A stretch of 64,000 bases of DNA, taken from the NCBI RefSeq assembly GCF_004000945.1, contig NZ_BIMF01000003.1, forward strand, positions 124,001 to 188,000, read 5' to 3'. The translations under genes were made by a program, and so were the position numbers. The notes under the pieces were generated by a model, which had not been told where the DNA came from, made no database searches, and saw only the letters and a list, made by a program, of their open reading frames with translations. This DNA is from Paenibacillus lautus NBRC 15380. Its GTDB lineage: Bacteria; Bacillota; Bacilli; Paenibacillales; Paenibacillaceae. This document shows positions 17,819 to 26,971 of the stretch, piece by piece; the stretch's first letter is position 1; each line of letters opens with the position of its first letter.

Positions 17819-18550
17819 GTGGAAGTCGCCATTCAAATCAATCAAGTAAGCAAGGCATTCAAAGGCACGGAAACCATTACAAACGTCAATATGAGTATCC
17901 GCAGAGGAGAAATTTACGGGTTTTTAGGTCCGAATGGGGCCGGTAAAACAACCATTATGAAAATGATCTTAAATCTGGTCAAACCGTCTTCTGGTGATAT
18001 CCAAGTATTCGATCAGCTGGTTCTGCCAACATCGGTTCAATACTTAAAAAGAATAGGCAGCATCATTGAATACCCCGTGTTTTACGACCGGCTGACAGCA
18101 GAGGCAAACTTGGAGTTTCATTGTAGTTACATGGACTATCGCGATAAGACTGCGATCAAGGAAGCGCTGGAGATCGTCGGTCTTCAGGGTGTGGGGAAGA
18201 AAAAAATTCACGAATTCTCTTTAGGCATGAAGCAGCGGTTAGGGATTGCGCGCGCGATTGTTACGAAACCGGACATTCTCATTCTGGATGAACCGATCAA
18301 TGGACTTGACCCAATCGGGATTAAGGAAATGCGGGAGCTCTTCTTACATTTAAAGGAGAGATACGGAACGACCATTTTAATTTCGAGTCATATCGTATCC
18401 GAAATCGAATCGGTCGCCGATACGATTGGCATCATTCATCATGGTAAATTATTAAATGAAGTCAAGATGGAGGACATTCGAAGACAACATGCCGGATCGT
18501 TGGAAGAGTATTTCATCAATCTCGTTCATGGAGGCAAACGCTATGCTTAA
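17819..18550 (+). CDS. ABC-2 transporter ATPase, BcrA/YtrB type
   Basis: ATPase of 243 residues: Walker A GPNGAGKTT near residue 40, signature FSLGMKQRLGIARA and Walker B ILILDEPINGLDP. The closest families are BcrA, LanF and YtrB, ATPases of ABC-2 exporters that often give self-protection or respond to cell-wall antibiotics. GGGAGG lies upstream; the start codon is GTG. The permease gene begins inside its last three codons, an eight-base overlap. Confidence 0.92.
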   Translation: MEVAIQINQVSKAFKGTETITNVNMSIRRGEIYGFLGPNGAGKTTIMKMILNLVKPSSGDIQVFDQLVLPTSVQYLKRIGSIIEYPVFYDRLTAEANLEFHCSYMDYRDKTAIKEALEIVGLQGVGKKKIHEFSLGMKQRLGIARAIVTKPDILILDEPINGLDPIGIKEMRELFLHLKERYGTTILISSHIVSEIESVADTIGIIHHGKLLNEVKMEDIRRQHAGSLEEYFINLVHGGKRYA

Positions 18551-19241
18551 ACTTATACAGCTGGAATGGCAGAAAAATAACCTGTCTGGTTATTTCAAAG
18601 GATTAGCCGTTTGTATTGTGGTTATTTTCTCCGCCGTTACGTTGATGGCGTTTGGTTCTCAGAGTGAGAACGAACCGATGAGTTACACTGATTTCATGTC
18701 GTTATCGGATATTCTGGTTCGAATCACCTATATCATTTTCTCAAGCGTTATTTTGTCCCCTTTAGTGATTGACGAATACAAGAGCAGCATGATCCAAGTA
18801 TTGTTCACCTACCCGTTGCAGCGAAAAAAAATCATTCAAGCCAAATTATCGATTGTGTTTGGGTTCTGTTTTTTCAGTATTATCATAACGACGTTCATGA
18901 TTAATCTGTTAACGTACCTCTTGAATCCGATGATCGGTTTATTTGACGCTTCTATTGCCGTTGATGCCATGATGGCCGCCGTTCCGGCAACGGTGCTGAA
19001 CGCCTTTATGATGGCCGGCATCAGCTTGATTCCTTTATCGTTTGGCATGAGAAAAAAATCGGTGCCTTCCACGATTACTTCGGCAGTCATTATTGGTTTC
19101 TTGATTAACGCAACAGTGTCCGACGGGGGGAGCTCGGCCAGCTTGTTCCAATTCATCGCCATCCCGATTGTTCTCTGCCTGCTTGGCCTGATTCTCGGCT
19201 ATCTTGCTTTTTACAAAGTGGATCGAACCGATGTGGCTTGA
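18543..19241 (+). CDS. ABC-2 transporter permease
   Basis: Membrane subunit of 232 residues, taken from the ATG at 18543 because GGAGG stands nine bases upstream and the product then begins MLKLIQLEWQKNN as in family members. An earlier in-frame ATG at 18456 lies deep in the ATPase gene and is less likely. Six hydrophobic segments are visible, the last near 205-225 (IPIVLCLLGLILGYLAFY). It pairs with the preceding ATPase as an ABC-2 exporter. A lipoprotein gene follows 33 bases later. Confidence 0.88.
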   Translation: MLKLIQLEWQKNNLSGYFKGLAVCIVVIFSAVTLMAFGSQSENEPMSYTDFMSLSDILVRITYIIFSSVILSPLVIDEYKSSMIQVLFTYPLQRKKIIQAKLSIVFGFCFFSIIITTFMINLLTYLLNPMIGLFDASIAVDAMMAAVPATVLNAFMMAGISLIPLSFGMRKKSVPSTITSAVIIGFLINATVSDGGSSASLFQFIAIPIVLCLLGLILGYLAFYKVDRTDVA

Positions 19242-19274
19242 AAATTCAACCGTACATGAATGGAGGACTAGAGC

Positions 19275-20141
19275 ATGAGAAAAATCATATCCACTTCGCT
19301 TGTTTTGCTTTCCGTTGCCGCGTTAGCTATGGGCTGCCAAGGCGTAGGGAAATCAAGTTATCACCATGAAGCATCCTTTGAGGCAAAACTCATTGAAGAA
19401 ATTGAAATTAACAACGATTCCTGGGAAATTGAGTTTAAGCGTTCGGATTCCTCGAACATTACCATCGCTTGCGATGGCAAGCGTCAGGACAACAAGAGCG
19501 ACCCTGTAACGATTGACCAGGAAGGGAAGAAAATTGTCGTTACCCAGAAAGACCAGGGTGGTGCTATGGCTGGGTTCACTTTTGGCAAAAAAGGTACGAT
19601 CTATATCTCTGTTCCCGACCATAAAGTCGATACGATTACATTGAATAATGATGCGGGTGACATCAAGATGAAGGATTTATCGGCCCAAAACATCGTCTTC
19701 ACCAACCATTCGGGCTCTGAAACCATCGAAGGACTTTCAGCTGACAAAGGGAATTTTACATCCAAAGACGGAGATCTCAAATTGAAAGACAGCTCGCTAA
19801 ACGAATTAACCGTAACCACAGGCAGCGGCGGCAGCTATATTACAGGCGTGACCAGCCCCGTGATGAACATCACTTCAACTTATGGGGAAGTAGCCGTCAA
19901 AGAAATCGAAGATGGAGAGTTGCTGCGAGTAGAAACACAATCAGGAGATATCGCTGTATCTTATAAAACACCGCCTGCTTCGTTAAAGCTTACCGCAAGC
20001 AGCAACTCATCCGATATTAGCGTGAATTTGGATGGTTTCAAGGAGCAACACCGCACGGAAAAAACAGTGGAAGGCACTATAGGGGATGCATCCCATACAT
20101 TGGAGCTAAGCAGCCATGCCGGAACGATCACTGTAAAATAA
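19275..20141 (+). CDS. DUF4097-type lipoprotein of the ABC-2 operon
   Basis: Secreted lipoprotein of 288 residues. A signal peptide ends in LAMGC, with C21 as lipidation site. The rest is a series of short beta-strand repeats rich in D, N, S and T (SVPDHKVDTITLNNDAGDIK, SGSETIEGLS, ESGDIAV-like turns), the right-handed beta-helix pattern of DUF4097/LiaG-like proteins. In related operons these accompany envelope-stress transporters, but their exact job is not established. Last gene of the operon, followed by a terminator. Confidence 0.85.
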   Translation: MRKIISTSLVLLSVAALAMGCQGVGKSSYHHEASFEAKLIEEIEINNDSWEIEFKRSDSSNITIACDGKRQDNKSDPVTIDQEGKKIVVTQKDQGGAMAGFTFGKKGTIYISVPDHKVDTITLNNDAGDIKMKDLSAQNIVFTNHSGSETIEGLSADKGNFTSKDGDLKLKDSSLNELTVTTGSGGSYITGVTSPVMNITSTYGEVAVKEIEDGELLRVETQSGDIAVSYKTPPASLKLTASSNSSDISVNLDGFKEQHRTEKTVEGTIGDASHTLELSSHAGTITVK

Positions 20142-20168
20142 ATGAATACGGAAGGAAACCGAAACGGA

Positions 20169-20220
20169 CTATTGCCGGCACCCTAGCCTGGGAAAATCCC
20201 CTGGAGCCGCACGGCAATAG
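20169..20220 (+). terminator. Terminator after the DUF4097 lipoprotein gene
   Basis: CTATTGCCG pairs with CGGCAATAG around a structured loop, followed by a T-rich stretch with a run of six T. It lies between convergent genes. Confidence 0.7.
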
Positions 20221-20247
20221 CTGTTTATTCCTTTTTTGGGTGCCGGG

Positions 20248-21000
20248 CTAAGGATGCGAAGACTTTTTCAAGTATACTTCCAATGCCCGTATGACGACTT
20301 CTACATGGATCCCGCTCATCGTATGTATTCGTTCTGCCCATTCCTCGATACCCTTCAGCTGAGGCTCCACTTTTCTGCCTTCATTGGAACTTAGGTAGCT
20401 TTCATAATTATCAAATTCCCAATGGAGAACTTGCCCATCGGTGAACATACGTTTTTCCACAAGCGGATCGCTGAACAGGCGCTGCGTTTTTTGCCCGGCG
20501 ATGATCAATGCCTTATCGGATACAGGCGTCAGGTCGAATTCTTGGCTGCTTTCCTTTCCGTTTGGTCTTCTGTAGGTTACCAGGAGACGATTCGCTCGGG
20601 TGTTCAGTTTGATACGGGAACCTGGAAAAAAACCATCCACAAACTCTTCCGTATACGCTTCATGGCCCGGCTTCAACAAAATAGGCTCGATCCATTGATC
20701 TCCAAGATCGCAGAAATATTTGTTACCCTCTTCGTTGACGGCGACCACGGCAACATGCAAATGCTCCGTTAGCACCCCATAACAGGGTACTTTGTTCTGT
20801 CTAAACTCATCGATTAACCAAATCGCCAAATCAAAACAATTGCCCGACGTTCCATATAATGCTCGATGCTCTTTCATGACATCCGTTGTTCGTTGTTTGC
20901 ATTCCGGGTCGATTAAGCTGTGCCAGGCTTTCGTTAAGGTTTCCATTGGAAAGTCGTTGAACTTCCTCCATACCTGCATGATATCTTCAGTCGCGCGCAT
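20248..21000 (-). CDS. Papain-like-fold protein resembling arylamine N-acetyltransferase
   Basis: I do not recognise a named family for this 250-residue protein. It shows a possible Cys-His-Asp triad: C55 in GTSGNCFDLAIWLI, H82 in TEHLHVAVVAV and D98 in KYFCDLGDQW. The order and local context match arylamine N-acetyltransferases and the transglutaminase-like fold. The C-terminal third is not similar to anything I know. It starts behind GAAGGAAGG. Single gene, convergent with the lipoprotein operon. It may be an acyltransferase or a peptidase-like enzyme. Confidence 0.55.
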   Translation of the reverse strand: MRATEDIMQVWRKFNDFPMETLTKAWHSLIDPECKQRTTDVMKEHRALYGTSGNCFDLAIWLIDEFRQNKVPCYGVLTEHLHVAVVAVNEEGNKYFCDLGDQWIEPILLKPGHEAYTEEFVDGFFPGSRIKLNTRANRLLVTYRRPNGKESSQEFDLTPVSDKALIIAGQKTQRLFSDPLVEKRMFTDGQVLHWEFDNYESYLSSNEGRKVEPQLKGIEEWAERIHTMSGIHVEVVIRALEVYLKKSSHP

Positions 21001-21058
21001 ATTACCTTCCTCCCTTCACAGCTTCTGTCACATATGATACATGCTCGAATATCCATTC

Positions 21059-21523
21059 CTATCCTTTCGGATAATAAATTTCCGTTACGCCATTCGGCTG
21101 CAAGGTGTCGTTAAATGTTTCAAATCTTGCCTTGGCAGCATTGACGCCATATTTGCTCCGATGATCGGTTTCGCAGAAATACTGCCAGAATGAACAAATA
21201 TGTTTCTCCTCAAACCGGAAAACCTCGTATTCCTCTTCCGGAAGATTCAACGATACCATGCCCTCCGGGATCTCCCCGATACGACTTACCATCAATGCTA
21301 CCGTCATCTTCGATCCGTCATCATGGATCACCATATACGTATTCGGATCGGCAGTTTGATGCTGTATTTCATCTCTTCTGGCTTTAAGGGTTGCAAACAA
21401 GCGCTGTTCGTCCTCATAAGACTGTGGAAGCTGATTTTGAACGCCGATTAACCATCGATTACATAAACGTTCTCTTCGAACCGACCACAGGTCTTCCATA
21501 TGGACTTGGCTGATCTCCGTCAT
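21059..21523 (-). CDS. GyrI-like effector-binding domain protein
   Basis: Small cytoplasmic protein of 154 residues from the ATG at 21523, chosen because AAAGGGG lies just upstream. The frame could be extended 19 codons further without a better signal. The fold is the GyrI/Rob effector-binding domain (strands such as YMVIHDDGSKMTVALMVSRI and GMVSLNLPEEEYEVFRFEEK). Proteins of this stand-alone type bind small aromatic or cationic compounds. A related, decayed gene is present at 28519-28789. Confidence 0.7.
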   Translation of the reverse strand: MTEISQVHMEDLWSVRRERLCNRWLIGVQNQLPQSYEDEQRLFATLKARRDEIQHQTADPNTYMVIHDDGSKMTVALMVSRIGEIPEGMVSLNLPEEEYEVFRFEEKHICSFWQYFCETDHRSKYGVNAAKARFETFNDTLQPNGVTEIYYPKG

Positions 21524-21704
21524 TTCATATCCCCTTTCTAATTCCAATTTGCCGTGCACTACAGCCCCGGTTCCTTCCATTCCTCATCCGGGAGCTAGTA
21601 ACACCATTATATTCCAAAATCCGCATGACCCCAATATGAAAAATGACCCACCTTTAAACGGGGAGAATAGGCCGCTGCACCGCTACTCCTAATGAATGTA
21701 AAAA

Positions 21705-21740
21705 AGGGCTTGACCGGTATAAACACCGGACCAAGACCCT
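21705..21740 (-). terminator. Terminator of the two-SDR operon
   Basis: CCGGT/ACCGG forms the inner stem, extended by AGGG/CCCT arms with one bulge; on the minus strand six T follow. It lies 25 bases beyond the SDR stop. Confidence 0.6.
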
Positions 21741-21763
21741 GTATATTAAGCTATTTATTAACT

Positions 21764-22537
21764 TTACTGGTTGATTTGGCCGCCATCCACGGTATAAATG
21801 GATTGCGTTACATAGGACGCATCGTCGGACAGCAAGAAGACTGCTACGTTGGCTACCTCTTCCGCTTCCCCATATCTTCCGAGCGGAACGGCAGCGCCGA
21901 ATGCTTTTCTTGCACCTTCCGCATCCTCAGGAACGGTATTTTTCTCAATTTGGCGCATCATGCGGGTATTGATCACCCCAGGTGCTACAGCATTTACTCT
22001 GACGCCGAACGGAGCAGCTTCCAATGCCACCACTTTCGTCATGCCGATCACAGCATGCTTGGAGCTATTATATCCGACAAATCCCGGCGAACCGATAAGG
22101 CCTGCACCGGAGGAGGTATTTACGATGCTGCCATACCCTTGTTTTTTCATCACCGGCACAACGTATTTCAATCCAAGGAAGGCCCCCTTCACGTTGACAT
22201 TGAAGACCATTTCAAAGGTTTCAGTCGGATAATCCTCTACATTGGCCGTGATTCCTTCGATCCCCGCATTATTGAAAAAGCCGTCGATTTGGCCGAACTT
22301 CTCAACCGTGGCATCCACATAGGCTTTGACTTCTTCTTCTTTAGCGACATTGGCTTGCAGTGCAATCGCTCTGGAATCATCCAGGCCCAAATCGGAGATC
22401 ACTTGTTTAACGGCTTCCAGATTCAAATCGACCAGGGCAAGCTTGGCCCCCTGTTCCGCCAGCTTTTTCGCGGCTGCCGTTCCGATCCCGCCTGCTGCGC
22501 CAGTAATCACAATCACTTTTCCATCAAATTTGCTCAT
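21764..22537 (-). CDS. Short-chain dehydrogenase/reductase
   Basis: NAD(P)-dependent SDR oxidoreductase of 257 residues. The cofactor motif TGAAGGIGTA is near residue 12, NNAG near 90, and the catalytic Ser with Y-N-S-S-K (YxxxK) near 155-160. D36 after the second strand (ALVDLN) suggests a preference for NAD. A second SDR lies 55 bases upstream on the same strand, and the two share a TGG-Q C-terminus, so they are paralogues in one operon. AGGAGG precedes the ATG. The TetR gene divergent from them probably controls them; the substrate is not predictable. Confidence 0.9.
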   Translation of the reverse strand: MSKFDGKVIVITGAAGGIGTAAAKKLAEQGAKLALVDLNLEAVKQVISDLGLDDSRAIALQANVAKEEEVKAYVDATVEKFGQIDGFFNNAGIEGITANVEDYPTETFEMVFNVNVKGAFLGLKYVVPVMKKQGYGSIVNTSSGAGLIGSPGFVGYNSSKHAVIGMTKVVALEAAPFGVRVNAVAPGVINTRMMRQIEKNTVPEDAEGARKAFGAAVPLGRYGEAEEVANVAVFLLSDDASYVTQSIYTVDGGQINQ

Positions 22538-22591
22538 GGTGTGTACCTCCTAGTAAGTTGTCATGATTCTCTATACGTCTAAGCTCACCCA

Positions 22592-23329
22592 TTATTGGGC
22601 TGTATATCCACCGTCAACCGTCAGGGTATTACCCGTCATGTACGAAGAGTCGTCCGAAGCCATAAACAGGACGGCCTTTGCCATTTCCTCCGCTTGTCCC
22701 AGACGTTTCATTGGAGTGACTGCAGCTAAGGCTTGTTTGCTCTCCTCCGGAATGATCGGTGTATCAATGAAGCCCGGGCATAGTGCGTTGATCCGGATAT
22801 TTTGCTCCGCATACTCCAGTGCCAGAGAACGGGTCAAGTTGATTACTCCGCCTTTAGCTGCATTATAGGCTGCGGAACCAGGCGAGCCGACCCATCCGTA
22901 CATGGATGCGGTATTGACGATGGTGCCTCCGCCAGCTTTTAACATTTCACGGATAGCTTCGCGTGCCACCAGGAATACGCCGTCCAAGTCCACGTTTACG
23001 GTGTTGCGCCACTCGGAGTACTCTAGATCATGCGAAGAATGAACGCGCCCGATACCTGCGTTGTTAAATACAACATCGACTTTACCGAAGGTGTCAATCG
23101 CTTGTTTGAAGATGCCGGCTACTTCTTCCTCGCTTGTGATATTCGCTTTGACGAACAGCGCCTCGTGATGATTCGCCTTCAGTTCGGCCTCAAACGCCTT
23201 ACCTTTTTCCTCATTTAAATCAACAAGCACTACCTTGGCTCCCTCTTCAACGAAGAGGCGTGCTGTTGCCGCACCGATGCCGGATGCACCACCGGTAATT
23301 ACAGCCACTTTGTTTTGTAATTTTCCCAT
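22592..23329 (-). CDS. Short-chain dehydrogenase/reductase
   Basis: SDR oxidoreductase of 245 residues with TGGASGIGAA near the N-terminus, NNAGIG near 88, a catalytic serine in TASMYGW, and YNAAK (YxxxK) near 155. As in its downstream neighbour an aspartate after the second strand (VLVDLNEE) favours NAD. First gene of the operon, preceded by GGGGTATC and by the TAGTACTA repeats that face the TetR gene. Confidence 0.9.
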   Translation of the reverse strand: MGKLQNKVAVITGGASGIGAATARLFVEEGAKVVLVDLNEEKGKAFEAELKANHHEALFVKANITSEEEVAGIFKQAIDTFGKVDVVFNNAGIGRVHSSHDLEYSEWRNTVNVDLDGVFLVAREAIREMLKAGGGTIVNTASMYGWVGSPGSAAYNAAKGGVINLTRSLALEYAEQNIRINALCPGFIDTPIIPEESKQALAAVTPMKRLGQAEEMAKAVLFMASDDSSYMTGNTLTVDGGYTAQ

Positions 23330-23358
23330 CTTGGATACCCCCGTATAATGGATTAAAA

Positions 23359-23431
23359 TAGTACTATATTAATTAGAACCAATTTAAGATATTAAATTTA
23401 GTACTATTTTTGCTACAATTCAATTGTACTA
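23359..23431. promoter_or_regulatory. TAGTACTA operator repeats between SDR operon and TetR gene
   Basis: The palindrome TAGTACTA occurs at 23359-23366 and 23399-23406, exactly 40 bases apart, inside longer AAAATAGTACTA and TAGTACTATTTT arms. A third, imperfect copy TTGTACTA is at 23424-23431. They lie in the divergent control region and are the likely sites of the adjacent TetR-family protein. Confidence 0.55.
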
Positions 23432-23524
23432 TTCTGTTCACATTTCACAATCATTAACCTGTTATGAAGTGTCGATCTAGTCAACACTTAGAACAAAACT
23501 GTCTTTTTGGGGGGCGCTCTTTTC

Positions 23525-24127
23525 GTGAATCATGAACAAATCGTGACATCGGCGCGAAGAAATCGTACGAAAGAACATCTGAAATCAGCCTTTATTCAAC
23601 TTGTAAAAGAGAAGGGATATCATGCCGTGACGGTGAAAGACATCGTGGATAAGGCCTCTTATAACCGCAGCACCTTTTATGTCCATTACCAGGATAAAAT
23701 CGAGTTAGCCGAGGATTTGCTGGATTCCATGCTACGTGGCCTGGAAGAATCGGTGGGCAAGCCTTACATCCCGGGGCACAAAGTATACACGGCAAACCTC
23801 AGTGCACCGTCCTTCAATATCGTTGCCTACATTTATGAGCATCGTGATTTTTTTGAGCTTATTAAATACGAGGATACCTTGCCGGGACTGCACACGGAAT
23901 TCCCTCAAACGATCGTAAAAATCTATAAGGAACGATTTATATTCGAAACGATTAACCATACTCCGGTTAACATGGATTACTTTAAACGGTACACGGCCTA
24001 CGGCTTCCACGGACTGATTCTGAACTGGATCCGAAACGATTTCAGGGAATCCCAAGAGGATTTTATTAAAGAGGTCATTGATTTAACGAGGACGCATATA
24101 TACTCGGTGGAGTATGTGAGGGAGTAA
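23525..24127 (+). CDS. TetR-family regulator
   Basis: Regulator of 201 residues from the GTG at 23525, which follows a GGGGGG ribosome binding site; a TTG at 23507 lies within that site and is unlikely. The helix-turn-helix reads KGYHAVTVKDIVDKASYNRS followed by TFYVHYQDK. The C-terminal part (about 75-190) fits the TetR_C family found in DhaS-like regulators. Divergent from the two SDR genes, so probably their repressor or activator. A terminator follows directly. Confidence 0.87.
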   Translation: MNHEQIVTSARRNRTKEHLKSAFIQLVKEKGYHAVTVKDIVDKASYNRSTFYVHYQDKIELAEDLLDSMLRGLEESVGKPYIPGHKVYTANLSAPSFNIVAYIYEHRDFFELIKYEDTLPGLHTEFPQTIVKIYKERFIFETINHTPVNMDYFKRYTAYGFHGLILNWIRNDFRESQEDFIKEVIDLTRTHIYSVEYVRE

Positions 24128-24144
24128 GGCGGACGGAATATAAA

Positions 24145-24168
24145 TAGGCTGCCCTAAAGGGTAGCCTA
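24145..24168 (+). terminator. Terminator after the TetR gene
   Basis: TAGGCTGCCCT-AA-AGGGTAGCCTA forms an 11-base-pair stem with one mismatch and a tiny loop. Confidence 0.7.
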
Positions 24169-24313
24169 CTTGATTACGGTGATAGGGTCCTCCATTCAGA
24201 AACAAGGTTTATTCATCATAGCTTTTAAAGATGCTTATGCCAGATATAACGCATACGACGAGATAAGCAACGATAGCAAACTCAAGGAAAACACGAGGAT
24301 GGATCGTATTCTT

Positions 24314-24853
24314 TTATTCATGATCGAAGGCTATCCTTTGCTCAGCGTACCACTTTCTAAGCTGATTTATATGGGCTTGGTGATAACGGTTATGGTCGGC
24401 CATATGCCATAATCCCCATCGTATGGTGGCTTGCTTTTCATTTTCGTGACCAAATGCGACAATGTTATCCAGATCAGCATCCGTTAATTGCGTGCATGTT
24501 TCTTTCAACATATTTAATACGACTTCATATTTAGATATAAGCGTATCCAGAGCCATCCCTGTAACCATCGGCAGCCTGTCATGTTCATCGATCATCGGGC
24601 CGTATTCGTCTTTGAATGACTGGGGAAGCGCCTCCCCTTTAATCCTATAAACCCAGTTCAGGTCGACGTACATGATATGTTTTATTAATTGAGCGGCACT
24701 ATTGAATTTGTTATCAGGGCCTTTGTAGTCTATTTCCTCTCGCGACATGCACTTTGTTATGGATTTTAGCCTTTGGCTGTTCTCTTTGACAGCGCCATAT
24801 AACATTCCCACGATCGTTGACATATTCTCTTCGCCCTGCAAATCGTATAACAT
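24314..24853 (-). CDS. DinB-family protein
   Basis: Four-helix-bundle protein of 179 residues. Candidate metal ligands are histidines in QLIKHIMYVD and in WHMADHNRYHQAHI near the C-terminus, the classical DinB positions. DinB/YfiT-like proteins include thiol transferases of bacillithiol and damage-inducible proteins; the specific role is unknown. A second ATG ten codons on is possible, but AGAGAGG stands upstream of the first. Another, longer DinB gene lies 46 bases upstream, and a decayed third is at 3995-4496. Confidence 0.82.
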   Translation of the reverse strand: MLYDLQGEENMSTIVGMLYGAVKENSQRLKSITKCMSREEIDYKGPDNKFNSAAQLIKHIMYVDLNWVYRIKGEALPQSFKDEYGPMIDEHDRLPMVTGMALDTLISKYEVVLNMLKETCTQLTDADLDNIVAFGHENEKQATIRWGLWHMADHNRYHQAHINQLRKWYAEQRIAFDHE

Positions 24854-24898
24854 CCTAGCACAACCTCTCTTGTAAAAATAAATAGCATCCCAGCCTCA

Positions 24899-25591
24899 CT
24901 ATTTGGACTTTTGAATTTTTTGTTTCAGCCGTATCGATTTATTCAAGTGAAGAAAAATATGCCTTGTCGCCGGCATGAGCACTAATCCCGCAATCGTTTT
25001 GTTTCCCCAGTATTCAAGCAACCACGATGCTTCTTCCTTAACCGCATGCTGTACTTTAAGTTGATGGATTCTTGCCGCTTCAACTTTTTGCTTAAAGTCG
25101 CCTGGCAATAAACGGGATATGACTTCACGAGTGTTCCGCCCAACTTGTATCCGATAAGCTAATAATGAATCAATATCAAGAGTCGCACTCAAATTAGCGA
25201 TTTCTGCTTCCGTCATTTCATTTCCGGAATGAACATCATCAATGTGGAGTTTCTTGTTCCATTGGCCTGAATGCAATACTTGGTCATCGTTATTTACGAG
25301 TACGCTCATCGTCATGTCTTCAATACGCGTGATATGCCACATATGCCATATTATGGAGTTCTTTGTATCAGGAGCCCTAACTGGATATTGACGGAATGTT
25401 TGCTCTTGTAGATCTTTAACTAATTCATCCTCAAGGGTCGCAATGGGTGAATGGCTCATTCTTGATGAATGTAACAAGCGATGCTGCTGCAAGAATAAGT
25501 CAACTGCACTCTGATGCTTAGCCGAATCCAAAATGATCTGGGTTAGCTTTTTGTGATTTTCATTCCACTGTTTTCTTTGACTCAAATCCAT
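24899..25591 (-). CDS. DinB-superfamily protein
   Basis: A 230-residue DinB-like bundle with the metal-site pattern NSIIWHMWHITRIEDMTMSV around residue 82 and a late histidine in MPATRHIFLHLN. This subfamily differs from the neighbour at 24314 by a longer N-terminus. AAGGATGG precedes the ATG. It starts 17 bases after the HAD gene ends, so it may be cotranscribed with it. The substrate is unknown. Confidence 0.78.
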   Translation of the reverse strand: MDLSQRKQWNENHKKLTQIILDSAKHQSAVDLFLQQHRLLHSSRMSHSPIATLEDELVKDLQEQTFRQYPVRAPDTKNSIIWHMWHITRIEDMTMSVLVNNDDQVLHSGQWNKKLHIDDVHSGNEMTEAEIANLSATLDIDSLLAYRIQVGRNTREVISRLLPGDFKQKVEAARIHQLKVQHAVKEEASWLLEYWGNKTIAGLVLMPATRHIFLHLNKSIRLKQKIQKSK

Positions 25592-25607
25592 GAAGAACCA
25601 TCCTTTT

Positions 25608-26213
25608 TTAGCCGCCCCCTAATATCCATATCACGGCTTCATTAAAGTCTGTTGCGATATAATCAGGATACGCTTCTTTCCATTTTCCAAAGTACTGGTT
25701 GTTATTATATTTTTCCAGTTCCTTGGCGCCGGCTCCCGTCTTCACTAACACTTTCTTGCAACCGGCTTCTTTGGCAGCAACCATATCCGTCCATCTATCC
25801 CCTATGACAAAGCACTTCCTTAAATCCAGATTATTTTCTTCTGCGGCTTTCAAGAGCATTCCAGGGGACGGCTTTCTACACGGACAACCCGCTCCATGCT
25901 CATGAGCACAAAGATAGATTTTATCAAAACCAAAGCCTAATAATTCCGATTCGAATTCGTCCTTTGCTGCTTCGCCCCGAGTTATTCCAGGTTGATTCGT
26001 AAATGAACAAATCAGCATGCCTGCAGCTCTGAGTGAATCAATCGAATTCTGTACTTGCGGAAAAAGCTCAAATTCACCGGGCAAAACACCCCGATCGGTT
26101 CCTCCAAGAGTTCCGTCCCTGTCGATGAAAACCGCCTGTCTTGAGGACTCTAGCATTTGGTCAGGCTCCTTTCCTAATTGATATTTTGCAGATGCTTTTA
26201 TTCGTACCGTCAT
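25608..26213 (-). CDS. HAD-IIIA phosphatase (histidinol-phosphatase/GmhB-like)
   Basis: Phosphatase of 201 residues. The nucleophile motif is VFIDRDGT (DxD), motif II TNQPGI, and the later VIGDRWTDMVAAK holds the Mg-binding acids. A CxH/CxC-like cluster (CAHEHGAGCPCRKP) is the zinc loop typical of the GmhB/HisB group. Start uncertain: the ATG at 26213 has GAGGGG upstream, but one at 26156 with AAGGAG gives the usual N-terminus just before VFIDRDGT. A sugar phosphate is the most likely substrate class. Confidence 0.85.
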   Translation of the reverse strand: MTVRIKASAKYQLGKEPDQMLESSRQAVFIDRDGTLGGTDRGVLPGEFELFPQVQNSIDSLRAAGMLICSFTNQPGITRGEAAKDEFESELLGFGFDKIYLCAHEHGAGCPCRKPSPGMLLKAAEENNLDLRKCFVIGDRWTDMVAAKEAGCKKVLVKTGAGAKELEKYNNNQYFGKWKEAYPDYIATDFNEAVIWILGGG

Positions 26214-26456
26214 TCATCCCCTCAACTTATCAAATCCATGATTGAAATTTCATCTATATGAATCAAAATTGGCACTTTGTGACGCCCTTGGCTTTAAACA
26301 CAAAACCCCATTTTTCAACGTGATTGAAGACACCAAAGGAATAGATATCCTCGTTCATATTTAGTTCTATAAATACAGAACTCCTTAAATTAATAGTTGA
26401 ATAAGTGATAAGTTCCAGTTAACATATATTCATTATTTCTAAGGTGGGAGACGTAT

Positions 26457-26714
26457 ATGATGAAAAAAACTATTATCGTTTGTTCTGTTTTATTGTTAGC
26501 TCTAAATGTTTCTTCTGTTAATGCAGCTGCAAAAGGTAAGTCCTATAAAAACTGTACAGAGCTACGAAAGGATTATAAAGGCGGAGTTGCCCAATCGTCC
26601 TCCGCAAAAAACAAAGGTGGTAAAACCAAACACAAGCCTCATGCTTCCAAAGAACTGTATGATGCCAATAAGAAACTTGATCGGGATAAAGATTTAATCG
26701 CTTGTGAAAAATAA
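26457..26714 (+). CDS. Secreted Excalibur-domain calcium-binding protein
   Basis: Protein of 85 residues with a signal peptide (MKKTIIVCSVLLLALNVSSV, cleavage around VNAAA). The mature part is an Excalibur domain: YKNCTELRKDYKGGVA at the start and a DRDKDLIACE loop at the end, with the two conserved cysteines and the Asp-rich EF-hand-like loop. Excalibur domains occur in secreted nucleases and surface proteins and bind Ca2+. GGTGGGAG precedes the two tandem ATGs. This is one of few plus-strand genes in this part. Confidence 0.82.
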   Translation: MMKKTIIVCSVLLLALNVSSVNAAAKGKSYKNCTELRKDYKGGVAQSSSAKNKGGKTKHKPHASKELYDANKKLDRDKDLIACEK

Positions 26715-26971
26715 GCCGTTTATTGTAAATTTCAATTAACTCCATATATCCTTAATGAGAGCCAGGTGCATCCAGCAGCGTAGATACCTTGTTATAGGAT
26801 ACTAGGCACCCGACAGAGGCGATACCATCCGAGGCCAGTTCTGTGCATCTTTGCTGCTTCGCAATGGATCGCAAGTGTTCGATACATGGGGGCTCTGCCT
26901 TCATCAAATGAAAAGCTGAGCCCCGATAGTATATCCTGTTTGCTTGTAGAAACAGACCTTGATCGCTACTA

